Source: Alteromonadaceae bacterium
GTDB taxonomy: Bacteria; Pseudomonadota; Gammaproteobacteria; Enterobacterales; Alteromonadaceae
Assembly (NCBI GenBank): GCA_013373625.1
Contig: JABXHM010000003.1
Coordinates: 124,001 to 188,000, forward strand
Length of the DNA: 64,000 bases
Direction of reading: 5' to 3'
Numbering within the stretch: position 1 is the stretch's first letter; each line of letters starts with the position of its first letter. Of this stretch, positions 36,545 through 45,945 are shown in pieces. Both the position numbers and the translations under genes were made by a program. The notes beneath the pieces are model-generated. The model saw nothing but the letters and a program-made list of their open reading frames with translations, did not search any database and had not been told where the DNA came from.

Positions 36545-37803
36545 CAATTCGTCATGTAGGTATTTATGGTCATGGTCTGGCTTTGCAGGTCAGTGCAGCG
36601 CTCTTAAATCATCATTTAAGTGATGCTGGCGTTACTATCCATACGTTTAATACACCGGCTTCATCTACGGTCACAGTTTGTGAGTGGGATGACACACTAT
36701 TGCGGCTATGCCAACAGTTTAAAGGCTCACCACTGGAATGGTTATCACGCTGTGATGGCGGCTTCAGTTGGGGCGTACACTGCGATTGGTTAGCAGATGA
36801 CGGCTTTATCGGCCCGGCGCTGTGGGGGCTCAACGCTAATCAACAAGAATTTGAGCACGGTGTATTGCGGCTGAAAGCGCAACAACCAACACGCCCTGTC
36901 AGCGATTTCTCTATTGCTGGTCAGGCCGCACGACTCGGCCGTTTTAATTTTGCCTCGCAACATCCGCAATGGGCTGAGAGTATGCAATTTACTGTGCAAT
37001 GCGATGCCGGTAAACTCAGTGATTTACTCGCTGCCAGCAATGAAGCTAACGGCGTGCAACACTATAGCGTGCCTCGCGACGAATTAAGCAGCCTGCGTTT
37101 GTCAGATGACGGAAAAGCTATCGATTTGTGGATACACTTAACCGACACCAGTGCGCCCCAGCCTGAAATAAGTGCCACACCGTTGACAGCGTCGTTACCG
37201 CTACCTGTTACACAATTATCTTTACAAGAGGATGCGCTGATAAAAAGAGTGTGGCTGAGCAATCAGGAATTTTGCTTTCAGCTCAACACCTCGCCGCTAG
37301 CGGCGCCAACCGCCGAATGGCAGGACGATACGATTGTCATTGATGTGCCTCCCCTCACTGCGGTGCTGCCACCAACGAGTTTTTTAGTTGCCAGTCTAGA
37401 GCAACTGCTTGAGCAATGGCCAGCGCAGGCAAAGTCTGCTGCTAACGCAGCGGCCTACAATAGTCATATGCAACAATATTGTCGTGAACTTAACCAGTTT
37501 AATCAGGCATTGTTGCCGGGCAATACACAGGGGATGCCAGAGCGATTGTTTGCAGACTGCGCCCGACTCCCCGTGATGGAAACCGATGCGGTGTCCCGAT
37601 GGCAGTGGTTTTGTTTGCTTTGCGGTAAGGGTGTTGTGCCGGCCAGCACCAGCATAGCGCTGCAAAATGATCCTGACAGCACTATCTTACCACTGGTTGA
37701 AAAGGTCACCGCGCATATAAGTAGTACTGCCAGGGCCATGCCGGAGTATTCAGCGTTTTTACAACAGTTCGAAAATGCCGGAGTCAATGCTACCGGGCGC
37801 TAG
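36541..37803 (+). CDS. diverged halogenase-like flavoprotein or pseudoenzyme
   Basis: 420 residues. It starts with a degenerate Rossmann-like stretch, VGIYGHGLALQVSAALL, where halogenases have GGGTAGW; TVCEWDDTLLRLCQQF occupies the place of the GVGEA motif, and no equivalent of the catalytic lysine is obvious. The GFSWGVHCDWL stretch resembles the part of halogenases just before the lysine region. The ATGA overlap with the intact halogenase suggests the products work together, perhaps as a heteromer. The relationship is my inference from position and faint motifs; I do not recognise a named family. Confidence 0.55.
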   Translation: MTIRHVGIYGHGLALQVSAALLNHHLSDAGVTIHTFNTPASSTVTVCEWDDTLLRLCQQFKGSPLEWLSRCDGGFSWGVHCDWLADDGFIGPALWGLNANQQEFEHGVLRLKAQQPTRPVSDFSIAGQAARLGRFNFASQHPQWAESMQFTVQCDAGKLSDLLAASNEANGVQHYSVPRDELSSLRLSDDGKAIDLWIHLTDTSAPQPEISATPLTASLPLPVTQLSLQEDALIKRVWLSNQEFCFQLNTSPLAAPTAEWQDDTIVIDVPPLTAVLPPTSFLVASLEQLLEQWPAQAKSAANAAAYNSHMQQYCRELNQFNQALLPGNTQGMPERLFADCARLPVMETDAVSRWQWFCLLCGKGVVPASTSIALQNDPDSTILPLVEKVTAHISSTARAMPEYSAFLQQFENAGVNATGR

Positions 37804-37845
37804 TTTGACATTCTGTGGCCTGCTACTGCAGTTGTTCAGCGTTAG

Positions 37846-38688
37846 CTATGCCAGGGCTCTTGTGGTGCCGGTGACATGAACAGGGCTCCCTGCTTCATCA
37901 GTCAGGGAGACATGGATCAGCGAAGGCGCCCCCATGTCTTCACCCTGTTTGATAATAAAGCTGCCATTATGTGGCCAATGCTGATCGCGTAAATAGCCCG
38001 CAAAGGCAGCCGCCGCAGCCCCTGTTGCCGGATCTTCCAACACCCCGCCCGATGCAAAGGCATTTCTGGCAATAAATAAGGTGTCATTTTCAATAAACAC
38101 CAACATTACGGTGACCAATTCCAATTCAGCCATCAGCGCTTTACCTGCCGCCAGGTCATAGTGCATTTGGGCTAACGTTTGTCTTGATTTTAGCGGCAAT
38201 ACCACATGATTTGAGCCGGCATGGATCCACGCTGGTGCGAGCCGGTCATCCAGGTCCGTGGCTTGCAGTGAAAACAAAGCCAATACACTGGCCAGTTCAT
38301 AATTGGTTAACGTGCGGCTTTTAGTGGCGGGTGATGTGAGTGCCGCAGAGATGCCCCGGGGAGTTTGCTCTGCTAACACACTTATACTGGCATCATTTAT
38401 TTCCAGATTGTAGTTACCAACACCAATATCCTTGCCCAATACTGCACCTAAGGCAATGGTGGCATGACCACAAAAAGGGACTTCTGATTCGGGTGAAAAA
38501 TATCGCACCCGCCATTTGTCAGCCGCACTATTAAGCGGGTAAGCAAACGCAGTTTCTGAATAGCCCACCTCACCGGCAATTCTGGCCATCAAGGCTTCGT
38601 CTAAGGCTGCATCGAGTAATACAACCCCGGCAGGATTGCCTCCCTCCTCGCCATTGCTAAACGCAGCCAACTTTTGAATATTCATCAT
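37846..38688 (-). CDS. PhzF-family isomerase/epimerase-like protein
   Basis: 280 residues. PhzF fold in two halves: opening FSNGEEGGNPAGVVLLD, the catalytic-type Glu in GYSETAFAYP, EVPFCGHATIALG, and GVLEDPATGAAAAAFAGYL in the second half. Characterised relatives isomerise dihydro-3-hydroxyanthranilate or small amino-acid-like compounds, but most members lack a known substrate. AAGGAA precedes two consecutive ATG codons. It is divergent from an Lrp-type regulator, which probably controls it. Confidence 0.9.
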   Translation of the reverse strand: MMNIQKLAAFSNGEEGGNPAGVVLLDAALDEALMARIAGEVGYSETAFAYPLNSAADKWRVRYFSPESEVPFCGHATIALGAVLGKDIGVGNYNLEINDASISVLAEQTPRGISAALTSPATKSRTLTNYELASVLALFSLQATDLDDRLAPAWIHAGSNHVVLPLKSRQTLAQMHYDLAAGKALMAELELVTVMLVFIENDTLFIARNAFASGGVLEDPATGAAAAAFAGYLRDQHWPHNGSFIIKQGEDMGAPSLIHVSLTDEAGSPVHVTGTTRALA

Positions 38689-38910
38689 TTCGTTCCTTTA
38701 TTGATTAACCTGTCATAAAAGGGATGGCAGAACAACTCGCTCGTGAGTGACATGAAGGCTATATACTGTGAATAGTTGCGCCATTTCCTTTTAAAATTCT
38801 ACCATTGGCTATTCACTACAATCACTGCGATACAAAAGGTAGAAAGTCGAATTATTTTTTAATATGCGTTATTTTTACAATTTAAACTAACGATTCGTAA
38901 GAGGGCCGAA

Positions 38911-39375
38911 GTGGCAAAGGTTTTAGATCATCTGGATAAATCAATTCTGGCAATACTGGACGTCAATTCGCGGCTTAGCCTTAGCGAAATCGGCAAACAG
39001 GTGGGGCTCTCCGGCCCGGCAGTAGGAGAGCGAATAAAAACGCTACTTAACCAGCAGGTTATTGACAGCTTCGGCGTAAAATTAAACCTCCGCGCACTGG
39101 GCTATACTATCGAAGCGCTGGTACGTATTAAGCCAATCAGCGGCCAGCTACGAAAAGTTGAACAACTGATCCGCGATGAGCCCCGCTTCATGTTTTGTGA
39201 CAGGGTCACCGGAGAGGATTGTTATATTGCCCGACTGGCGCTACGCGATATTGCCGAGCTCGATGACGTCATGTTACCACTGCATGACTGCGCAGAAACG
39301 AATACGTCTATCGTTAAGTCATCGGTTATTGAGCCACGTTTACCGCCTGTCAACATCAAGGGCCAGATTGGATAA
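38911..39375 (+). CDS. Lrp/AsnC-family transcriptional regulator
   Basis: 154 residues from GTG with GAGG upstream. N-terminal winged HTH (LDKSILAILDVNSRLSLSEI, GLSGPAVGERIKTL) and a C-terminal RAM-type ligand-binding domain with VTGEDCYIARLAL. Divergent from the PhzF-family gene across 222 bases, which fits a local regulator responding to an amino acid. It converges on the GGDEF gene at 39425. Confidence 0.9.
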   Translation: MAKVLDHLDKSILAILDVNSRLSLSEIGKQVGLSGPAVGERIKTLLNQQVIDSFGVKLNLRALGYTIEALVRIKPISGQLRKVEQLIRDEPRFMFCDRVTGEDCYIARLALRDIAELDDVMLPLHDCAETNTSIVKSSVIEPRLPPVNIKGQIG

Positions 39376-39424
39376 GCGCTGGCTTTTCAGGACAGTCAGT
39401 ATAACCGATGAAGCAAAAACGCAG

Positions 39425-40732
39425 CTAGATGCTACACACCACCTTGTTCCGCCCACCGGATTTGGCCTGATAAAGTGCGGTGTCTGCGTCTTTAAATAAG
39501 AGTTTAAGGTCTGGTTCGGTCATTGAAGACACCCCGAAACTAGCGGTAATCGTTCCTACCTCGGGATGTTCCTCCGCCGCTATTTTTTGGCGCAGCTGTT
39601 CTGCAACGATTTCAGCTTCCTTAAGCGTTGTATTCGGGCAAACCAGTATAAACTCCTCGCCTCCCCACCTGGCAAGGAAGTCGGTGCGACGTATACTATT
39701 GGACAATGTTTTTGCGACAGCCTGTAATACGTTGTCACCCGCATCATGGCCAAAGGTATCATTTAGCTTTTTGAAGTGATCGATATCAATAAGAATAAAT
39801 GAGAAGGGCTGCCGTTGAGACTTCCACTTATGCTGACCTTCGTAAAGTGCTTCACGAATTCCCAGGCGATTAAGCAAACCGGTTAGTTGGTCGGTATTGG
39901 CTAAATCCTCAAACTTTTTGTTTTTAAAGTTGAGTAATTCATTAATCGACTGTAATTCATTTTGGTAACGCTGGTTATTTTTGAGCTCGATGTTGAGCCT
40001 GACAATCCGGTATAACAAAATCGAGAATATACAGACTATCCACAACACGACAATCAGCTTATACAGCGTCGTCTGGGATAACCAGGTACCTTCCCACTCA
40101 ATGCGCTTTAACTGAAATAAATGAGTGCCCTGCCGACTCTGCGAGCCAGTCTGTATTTCAATATGCACTACATCGTCAAATTCCGGCTCAGAATACTTCA
40201 ATGGGATTTTTCGTGAACTTAACCACCAGTCTGCAACATAAATATTATTCATATCGATGGTAAGGCCAGCGCTAAGTTCGTCGACAGGCACTTCAACCAC
40301 ATTGTATTTCGTAGAAGTACCGTCACCAACGCGATAATAGTCAGGGCTGCGGTTTCTCAGGTAAATACGAACAGATTCAGCATCACCGGTGTAGTTTATC
40401 CACACCGTCATGCGATCAAAGTTGGTGAGATCAAGGCCCTGCCCTGAATAATTGAAAACGTCCAGTTGCATACTGCAATAGGGTGACAAGGTTTTGTCTG
40501 CTAAACGACACTGCCACTGCAGGTTTTCTTTGTCGATCCACTTTGCTTCACTTTGTCCACCCTGACTAACATCGCTGTACAACTGGGCACCATAATCTTT
40601 GGCCACAATCACTTTATTGCGGGTAATAAAATCGCTGGGGATCAGTAGTAAAACAAATGACACACACGCCAAAATAGCCAACACCCACTCTACAACACTG
40701 ATTTTATTGTGTGCTTGCTTTACTTCACTCAT
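39425..40732 (-). CDS. membrane-anchored diguanylate cyclase
   Basis: 435 residues. TM helix near 13-32, a ~190-residue periplasmic region rich in beta-strand-like sequence, second TM near 222-241, a short coiled coil, and a GGDEF domain at about 275-435. The active-site motif RWGGEEF is intact, and RRTD nine residues upstream provides the RxxD I-site. The periplasmic part, with LTNFDRMTVWINYTGDAESV, looks like a jelly-roll ligand-binding domain; its ligand is unknown. Expected to make c-di-GMP. Confidence 0.9.
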   Translation of the reverse strand: MSEVKQAHNKISVVEWVLAILACVSFVLLLIPSDFITRNKVIVAKDYGAQLYSDVSQGGQSEAKWIDKENLQWQCRLADKTLSPYCSMQLDVFNYSGQGLDLTNFDRMTVWINYTGDAESVRIYLRNRSPDYYRVGDGTSTKYNVVEVPVDELSAGLTIDMNNIYVADWWLSSRKIPLKYSEPEFDDVVHIEIQTGSQSRQGTHLFQLKRIEWEGTWLSQTTLYKLIVVLWIVCIFSILLYRIVRLNIELKNNQRYQNELQSINELLNFKNKKFEDLANTDQLTGLLNRLGIREALYEGQHKWKSQRQPFSFILIDIDHFKKLNDTFGHDAGDNVLQAVAKTLSNSIRRTDFLARWGGEEFILVCPNTTLKEAEIVAEQLRQKIAAEEHPEVGTITASFGVSSMTEPDLKLLFKDADTALYQAKSGGRNKVVCSI

Positions 40733-41175
40733 TAAACAAATACCGCCGCTGTCGTTTTACTATTAACCGTAGCTTAAATTTTTATAACCAACGTTGAATA
40801 ATAGCGTCAGCCAGGAAGCCACACAATTAACAAATGTATTACATTATTTATGGAATACAGTTATCGGGAAAGATAACGTTCCAGATACCGTGTTCAATTC
40901 AATGACAGATAGCTAAGTGGTACTTGAAAGGCGGGGTTAATGTGAGCAGTAACAGGGCAAAGTCAGCATATAAAACATGGCCTATGTGATCATAAGGTAC
41001 CTCGCCATTCCTGGCAGTATAAAGGTTACGCAATAAAGGGGACACACCATGTAAGCGCGCTTAACCATGGCTAAATACACCATAGTGGCGGCAATGGCCG
41101 GAATTCGCTCCCCCAACAGTTGCTTTGTTTACACCACCGGCAAAGGCGTTCGCAGATCAATAGCACCACCCAAAG
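40733..41175. other. non-coding stretch
   Basis: 443 bases between the diguanylate cyclase start and the end of the DUF1772 gene. The proximal part should hold the cyclase promoter. I found no gene, RNA or clear terminator in it. Confidence 0.35.
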
Positions 41176-41610
41176 TTACTGCGCAGCAAATACTATCAGC
41201 GTTATTGCACTGGTAACGGTACGGCAGTGGTTCCACCAGCACCAGCGTGTCAGATAACGTCGCCATACCATTAGCTTGGTGTGAGGCGTAACCGCCTCAA
41301 GTTGTTTGTTAAGCGGCACATTAAAAACCGCCGTCACGCCCAGCATACCGACCAAATACAACGCACAACCTCCTTTAACTATCCATTGCTGTGACACAAC
41401 CAACAAAAATAACGATAGTAATGACGACAGCCAGAACAGAAACATAAATACTGAGCTGACTATGTCACGATTGATGATCTGCATTACAGTTGCGCCATTC
41501 TCAGCATCTACCTGTTTAAGCGCAGGCATCACAATAACGGAAAAAGCCACATACACACCGGCCATCAAACCAACGGTAATAACCGCAAGTGTCATTAGGA
41601 AGGCTTCCAT
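41176..41610 (-). CDS. DUF1772 (anthrone oxygenase-like) membrane protein
   Basis: 144 residues with four hydrophobic helices (FLMTLAVITVGLMAGVYVAF near the start; VFMFLFWLSSLLSLFLLVV in the middle) and the family's typical FNVPLNKQLEAV followed by a Trp-rich RYLTRWCWWNHCRT region. DUF1772 proteins resemble anthrone oxygenases, but bacterial members are uncharacterised. The gene is 6 bases downstream of an NmrA-like gene, so the two are cotranscribed. Confidence 0.82.
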   Translation of the reverse strand: MEAFLMTLAVITVGLMAGVYVAFSVIVMPALKQVDAENGATVMQIINRDIVSSVFMFLFWLSSLLSLFLLVVSQQWIVKGGCALYLVGMLGVTAVFNVPLNKQLEAVTPHTKLMVWRRYLTRWCWWNHCRTVTSAITLIVFAAQ

Positions 41611-41616
41611 TGAATA

Positions 41617-42474
41617 TTACTCCATTGTGGCTGATTTGAATGACGCTGACTGACCAAAGGCATTCTCCACATACTCAACAAATGTCGTCGGAGGTCTGCC
41701 GAGCAGCTTTTCCAACACATCAGTGGTGTACTTATTGCGCCCGTCCAACACCTCGCTAAACAGCAGTTTCATTAACCACAGCACATCTTCGGTTGCGCCA
41801 TGCCCCTTCAAAACCGCTAAAAAATCGTCGACATCAACATCATTAAATGCCACCGTTTTACCCAGCTGTTGTGAAATGATTTCGACACAGTCTTTAAACG
41901 TCAGTAGTTGTGGACCGGTAACTTCATAAATGCCAGGTTCGATACCCGGATTAATCAGACATTGAACAACCGCATCAGCGATATCGTCGACATCTATAAA
42001 AGGTTCGGGCATGTTGCCTTGCGGCAATACAACCTGCCCCGCTGCGACCATATCAGCGATAAACCCTTCGCTAAAATTTTGGTTAAACCAGCTAGCGCGG
42101 ATGACATGGTAGCGCAGGCCACTTTGTGCCAGGATCTGTTCAGCCTCCTGAGCTCCGGCCTCACCACGTCCTGAGAGAAGTACAAGTTGTTTAACTCCCG
42201 CCTGACGCGCAGCAATACTTAACCGGGCAATATCCTGCGCTGCACTGGGTATCGCTAAATCAGGTTGATAGGTGATATAAATGGCATCAAAGCCAGTAAA
42301 TAAATTTTGCCAGGTCAGTGTTTTGTCCTGCCAGCTAAAAGCGGGTAATGTGGTTCTTGAAACGCCTGTCACATTCGCCCCTATTCGTTCGAGTTCCCGA
42401 CAAACCCGTCGACCTGTTTTGCCATGTTTACCGAGCACCAAATAACGCCCCGATGGATCCTTAATCGCTGTCAT
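41617..42474 (-). CDS. NmrA-like/atypical SDR NAD(P)-binding protein
   Basis: 285 residues. N-terminal NAD(P)-binding motif LVLGKHGKTGRRVCRELE (a G-x-x-G-x-x-G variant) and YEVTGPQLLTF later on, typical of NmrA/QorB-like extended short-chain dehydrogenases. These act as quinone reductases or redox sensors. It is in an operon with the DUF1772 gene and divergent from an AraC regulator 273 bases away. Confidence 0.85.
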   Translation of the reverse strand: MTAIKDPSGRYLVLGKHGKTGRRVCRELERIGANVTGVSRTTLPAFSWQDKTLTWQNLFTGFDAIYITYQPDLAIPSAAQDIARLSIAARQAGVKQLVLLSGRGEAGAQEAEQILAQSGLRYHVIRASWFNQNFSEGFIADMVAAGQVVLPQGNMPEPFIDVDDIADAVVQCLINPGIEPGIYEVTGPQLLTFKDCVEIISQQLGKTVAFNDVDVDDFLAVLKGHGATEDVLWLMKLLFSEVLDGRNKYTTDVLEKLLGRPPTTFVEYVENAFGQSASFKSATME

Positions 42475-42747
42475 GCGGCCTCCTAATAGCCATTAAAAAC
42501 TAATCACTGCTGATAGACCAATAGGATAAACATGTCATGCAAGGAGCAACATAACCCAGTGTCCGGATAACCTGACCATTCGTCCGGTGCGCATCATTAC
42601 AGGCTCAAACTTCATCAGAAGGCGACTACGGGAAGTAAAATAGTGCTAAATGAATCAGCACAGACAAGGCATTAGACTTTCGCTGGGGAGTCCGCGTATA
42701 TTAATACGATTAATTAACTCGTAACTTTATCAGATGTCACACTGAGT

Positions 42748-43707
42748 ATGACCGAAAAACCAAGCTCTCAACCTGCATTTCCACTGAGTCAGGATCCCTT
42801 CGGAGTATTTATTGAGCAATTAAAGCCGCTGAACAGTTTATACTGTTTTTCTACGTTATCTGCTCCCTGGGGATTAGAACTACCCTCTATGCATAACAGA
42901 CTAATGATGCATATTGTCACTGGCGGGCGCTGCATTATTTTGCATGAAGGCAATAAGGTAATACTTGAAGAAGGGTCGCTGGTATTAGTTCCGCATGGGT
43001 ATGGACATTGTATAAAGTCCGCAGCCAATGCCAACGTCGTTCCTTTTTTTGATTCAGGCGTAAGGCAATTATCACCTAACCTTGAAGTACTGGATATTCC
43101 CGGACCTGGCGATACCACCCGATTGATATGTGGCGTGGTGTCTTTCGATCCGTTAATTGGTAATTACCTGCTCGAACAACTGCCACAGTTACTGTGTCTC
43201 CAACCCAGCGATTACCGGGAAGCAGCCTGGTTGACCTCTACTATCGACTTAATCAAGCGAGAAGCACAAAGCCTTGCTCCTGGCAGTGAAACCATTATTA
43301 CTCGTCTGGCAGAAATCATGATTATTCAGCTAATACGTCATTGGTTAGATCATTCGCCACTTGCTAAACAAGGTTGGTTTGCTGCGATGCGCGATACTCG
43401 TATTGGCAACGCGTTACGGGTAATTCATCAGCAGCCCGAGAAACGCTGGACAGTAGAAAGTCTGGCCAGTGTTGCTTGCATGTCACGCTCAGCTTTCGCC
43501 GCTAAATTTACAGAACTCGTGGGCAAAAGTGCTAAAAACTATCTTACTGAATGGCGACTTACACTCGCCCACTACCAACTTCGTAGCCGAAAAACCCCCT
43601 TAATTGAGCTGGCATTGGCTTGTGGGTATGAATCGGAAGCGGCCTTCTCCAGGGCATTTAAAAGAGTCATTGGTTACTCGCCAAGTAATGTTGAGAGTGG
43701 CGATTAA
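42748..43707 (+). CDS. AraC-family regulator with N-terminal cupin domain
   Basis: 319 residues. N-terminal cupin (about 30-190, with HNRLMMHIVTGGRCIILHEG and VLVPHGYGH) and a C-terminal double HTH (about 215-315: WTVESLASVACMSRSAFAAK; ELALACGYESEAAFSRAFKR). This cupin group often sits next to NmrA/SDR or DUF1772 genes and responds to small hydrophobic or redox compounds. It is divergent from the NmrA-like/DUF1772 operon, its likely target. Confidence 0.9.
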   Translation: MTEKPSSQPAFPLSQDPFGVFIEQLKPLNSLYCFSTLSAPWGLELPSMHNRLMMHIVTGGRCIILHEGNKVILEEGSLVLVPHGYGHCIKSAANANVVPFFDSGVRQLSPNLEVLDIPGPGDTTRLICGVVSFDPLIGNYLLEQLPQLLCLQPSDYREAAWLTSTIDLIKREAQSLAPGSETIITRLAEIMIIQLIRHWLDHSPLAKQGWFAAMRDTRIGNALRVIHQQPEKRWTVESLASVACMSRSAFAAKFTELVGKSAKNYLTEWRLTLAHYQLRSRKTPLIELALACGYESEAAFSRAFKRVIGYSPSNVESGD

Positions 43708-44022
43708 CTTTAACCCATATTCAGACTCAGCAAATGTATTTTGCTTTGCAAATACCAAACGAATCCTTCTCAGGATTTACCCTGAAAACGCGACTCATTC
43801 CCCCCTGAAACATCGTTGTCCGTAGACAGCATAAACCGAGCACTGCATTGCATCACCGGTGATTTCCTGCGCACCAATTTTCTGACATTCTCCACCAAAG
43901 TATACATTTCTGCGCTTAGATTTCTGTCAACCTGAAAGCACAGTTCGATAATTGCAGATCATTGCAATCACATCCTCCGTTTTATTACTGCTTTAACCTA
44001 CCGCCTACAACACCAACACAAT
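43708..44022. other. non-coding stretch after the AraC gene
   Basis: About 315 bases with no convincing ORF. No strong terminator for the AraC gene is visible. Beyond 44022 begin the operator-like direct repeats. Confidence 0.35.
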
Positions 44023-44056
44023 AGTAGACAGAAAAGTATATTTTATTGATAAACAA
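44023..44056 (+). repeat. 34-base operator-like direct repeat, copy 1
   Basis: Begins AGTAGACAG and ends TTGATAAACAA. It shares 26 of 34 positions with the copy at 44104-44137, at an 81-base start-to-start distance. Lies upstream of the small ORF/DUF1348 unit. Confidence 0.6.
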
Positions 44057-44103
44057 ATACTTGCCATTTTTTACCCATTAATCCGTGTAAATAGCTTGCC
44101 AAA

Positions 44104-44137
44104 AGTAGACAGCTCTGTGTATTTTATAGTTAAGCAA
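44104..44137 (+). repeat. 34-base operator-like direct repeat, copy 2
   Basis: Begins AGTAGACAG followed by CTCTGTGTATTTTAT and ends AGTTAAGCAA. Its end is 60 bases before the ATG of the 54-codon ORF. The direct orientation suits AraC-type binding. Confidence 0.6.
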
Positions 44138-44197
44138 TGAACGATTGTTCAAATCAGTTGGCGTCATTGTTAATACTCACTAATGGGGAGTCAGGCT

Positions 44198-44362
44198 ATG
44201 TCGAGACTTTTTGTTGATATTTGTAAGAAGTGCGGATTGCCAGCGCGGTACTTTGCAAAATTCAACGCGCTCTACCAGCGCGATGATGCGACAAAAGACA
44301 CTCACAGGTTTGCGATTAAGCCGAGTCTTAATAAGGACTTTCCATTTGTAATACCGGTTTAA
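44198..44362 (+). CDS. short ORF, 54 codons, unknown function
   Basis: Starts ATG TCG AGA with a strong Shine-Dalgarno (GGGGAG, 7-base spacing) and ends TAA 26 bases before the DUF1348 gene. The product is basic, with Cys9/Cys12 as CKKC and a C-terminal KDFPFVIPV. No TM helix or signal is seen. Support comes from the ribosome-binding site, the operator-like repeats just upstream and the operon-like spacing. I do not recognise it. Confidence 0.55.
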   Translation: MSRLFVDICKKCGLPARYFAKFNALYQRDDATKDTHRFAIKPSLNKDFPFVIPV

Positions 44363-44388
44363 TTTAGAAACGACTTAGGAGCAAATTA

Positions 44389-44868
44389 ATGACTGCAACA
44401 TTAGAACAACGACCGCCACTTCCGCCTTTTGATTTTGCCAGCGCAACCGAGAAGGTGCGTTTAGCTGAAGACGGCTGGAACTCAAGAGATGCAGAGCGAG
44501 TCGCCATGGCATATAGCATTGATACGCGGTGGCGCAATCGCTCTGAATTTGCCTACGGCCGTGAGCAGGCCAAGCAATTTCTGCTGCGCAAATGGGCTAA
44601 AGAACTGGATTATCGCCTGATCAAAGAATTGTGGGCATTCAGTGAAAATCGCATAGCCGTGAGATATGCCTACGAGTGGCGTGATGACTCTTCAAACTGG
44701 TTCCGTTCTTACGGCAACGAAAACTGGGAGTTTAACGAGCAGGGTTTAATGGTAAACCGTTATGCCTCGCTAAATGATTTGCCCATTGCCGAAAAAGAAC
44801 GTCTTTTTAACTGGCCGCTTGGTCGTCGACCCGATGATCACCCTGGATTATCAGAGCTTGGTTTATAG
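44389..44868 (+). CDS. DUF1348/SnoaL-like (NTF2-fold) protein
   Basis: 159 residues. [59 protein letters not shown] and the ending [20 protein letters not shown] are near-invariant in DUF1348, an NTF2-like fold family often called nuclear transport factor 2 family protein. The catalytic role, if any, is unknown. Members frequently lie beside AraC or TetR regulators and oxidative-stress genes, as here. Confidence 0.92.
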   Translation: MTATLEQRPPLPPFDFASATEKVRLAEDGWNSRDAERVAMAYSIDTRWRNRSEFAYGREQAKQFLLRKWAKELDYRLIKELWAFSENRIAVRYAYEWRDDSSNWFRSYGNENWEFNEQGLMVNRYASLNDLPIAEKERLFNWPLGRRPDDHPGLSELGL

Positions 44869-44949
44869 GAATACGTTCCCCTGAACAATAAAGCACAAAC
44901 CTGTATACCAAAATACCAGATGACATTGAATGCATTTGGCAAAAGAAAA

Positions 44950-44983
44950 AAGAAACAGATCGGTACACTTTATTGATAACGGT
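44950..44983 (+). repeat. operator-like repeat, copy 3
   Basis: Shares ACAGA, GTA and TTTATTGATAA with the copies at 44023 and 44104 (the core TTTATTGATAA is identical to copy 1). It lies about 95 bases upstream of the first of two tandem AraC genes, suggesting one regulator binds upstream of both units. Confidence 0.5.
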
Positions 44984-45078
44984 AGTCACGTCATAAATTG
45001 AGCAGTAATGACGTTTGAAGTTATCTCATCAACCCTATAGCCGGTAGTACAGATACCGCGAGATAAGAGAGATATGGT

Positions 45079-45918
45079 ATGAATAACTTAAATGGAATTC
45101 TCAATCAACACGCCTTTACCACAACCGTTGATCATAGCGGCTCATTTAGTGGCGTTCGTCATTTTAATAACAGTGGTCGCTTACATCTGCTTGAGTCCGG
45201 AACTGTCAAGATTGTTCAGAAGGGAGGTCACGAGATGCTACTCGATCGCCCTTCGATTGTCTTATTACCTACTGCTATACCTCATCGCCTGGAAGCAAAG
45301 GGAGACTCACCAGCAGCGCTAATTAGTGCCAGCGTGTCCTTTTGTTTGAACAATTCTTCAATGTTGCTTAAAGCGTTGCCTGACATGATGTATTTACAGG
45401 TAAAGCCAAGTTGTTCAATGTCCTGTACCGTTCAATGGCTGTTTAAAGAAGTATTTGAACAGCGCTTCGGTAAAGACATCATGATCAATAAGCTCGGTGA
45501 GATCTTTATGCTACAGATGCTCAGGCACGCAACCGAACAAGGCAGTTTGCATGAAGGTGCTCTTGCGGCCATAAACCACCCGCAAATGCGTAACGTTATC
45601 GACGCTATTCATAGCAATCCCGGACATCACTGGACACTTAACTGTCTGGCCAGTATTGCTGCGATGTCGCGCTCTAAGTTTGCTGAAAGTTTTAAAACCC
45701 TGGTGGGCCAGACTCCCAACGACTACATCACAGATCTCAGGCTGGCACAGGCTCAAAAGCTGCTGAAAAATGATAAGCCGGTTAGTTTTGTGGCCGGTGA
45801 AGTTGGCTATGAGCATGGTTCTGCTTTAGTACGCATTTTTAAGAAAAAACTCGGTGTTTCACCACGGCAATGGTTGCAACAGTCGAGAAAAAGCGGCGCA
45901 ACACTACTTAATGCTTAG
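45079..45918 (+). CDS. AraC-family regulator (tandem copy 1)
   Basis: 279 residues. N-terminal cupin (about 20-170, with RLHLLESGTVKIVQKGG and VLLPTAIPHRL) and C-terminal AraC HTH pair (WTLNCLASIAAMSRSKFAES; VAGEVGYEHGSALVRIFKKK). It is closely similar to the next gene and more distantly to the AraC gene at 42748. Preceded by operator-like repeat copy 3, so autoregulation is plausible. The following gene begins almost immediately. Confidence 0.9.
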   Translation: MNNLNGILNQHAFTTTVDHSGSFSGVRHFNNSGRLHLLESGTVKIVQKGGHEMLLDRPSIVLLPTAIPHRLEAKGDSPAALISASVSFCLNNSSMLLKALPDMMYLQVKPSCSMSCTVQWLFKEVFEQRFGKDIMINKLGEIFMLQMLRHATEQGSLHEGALAAINHPQMRNVIDAIHSNPGHHWTLNCLASIAAMSRSKFAESFKTLVGQTPNDYITDLRLAQAQKLLKNDKPVSFVAGEVGYEHGSALVRIFKKKLGVSPRQWLQQSRKSGATLLNA

Positions 45919-45945
45919 TTGTCGCTGAAACTATTAGGAAATGAA

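Noticed and set aside
44023-44137. Possible CRISPR-like array
   Set aside because: Only two to three diverged copies with unequal spacing and no cas genes; operator repeats explain them better.
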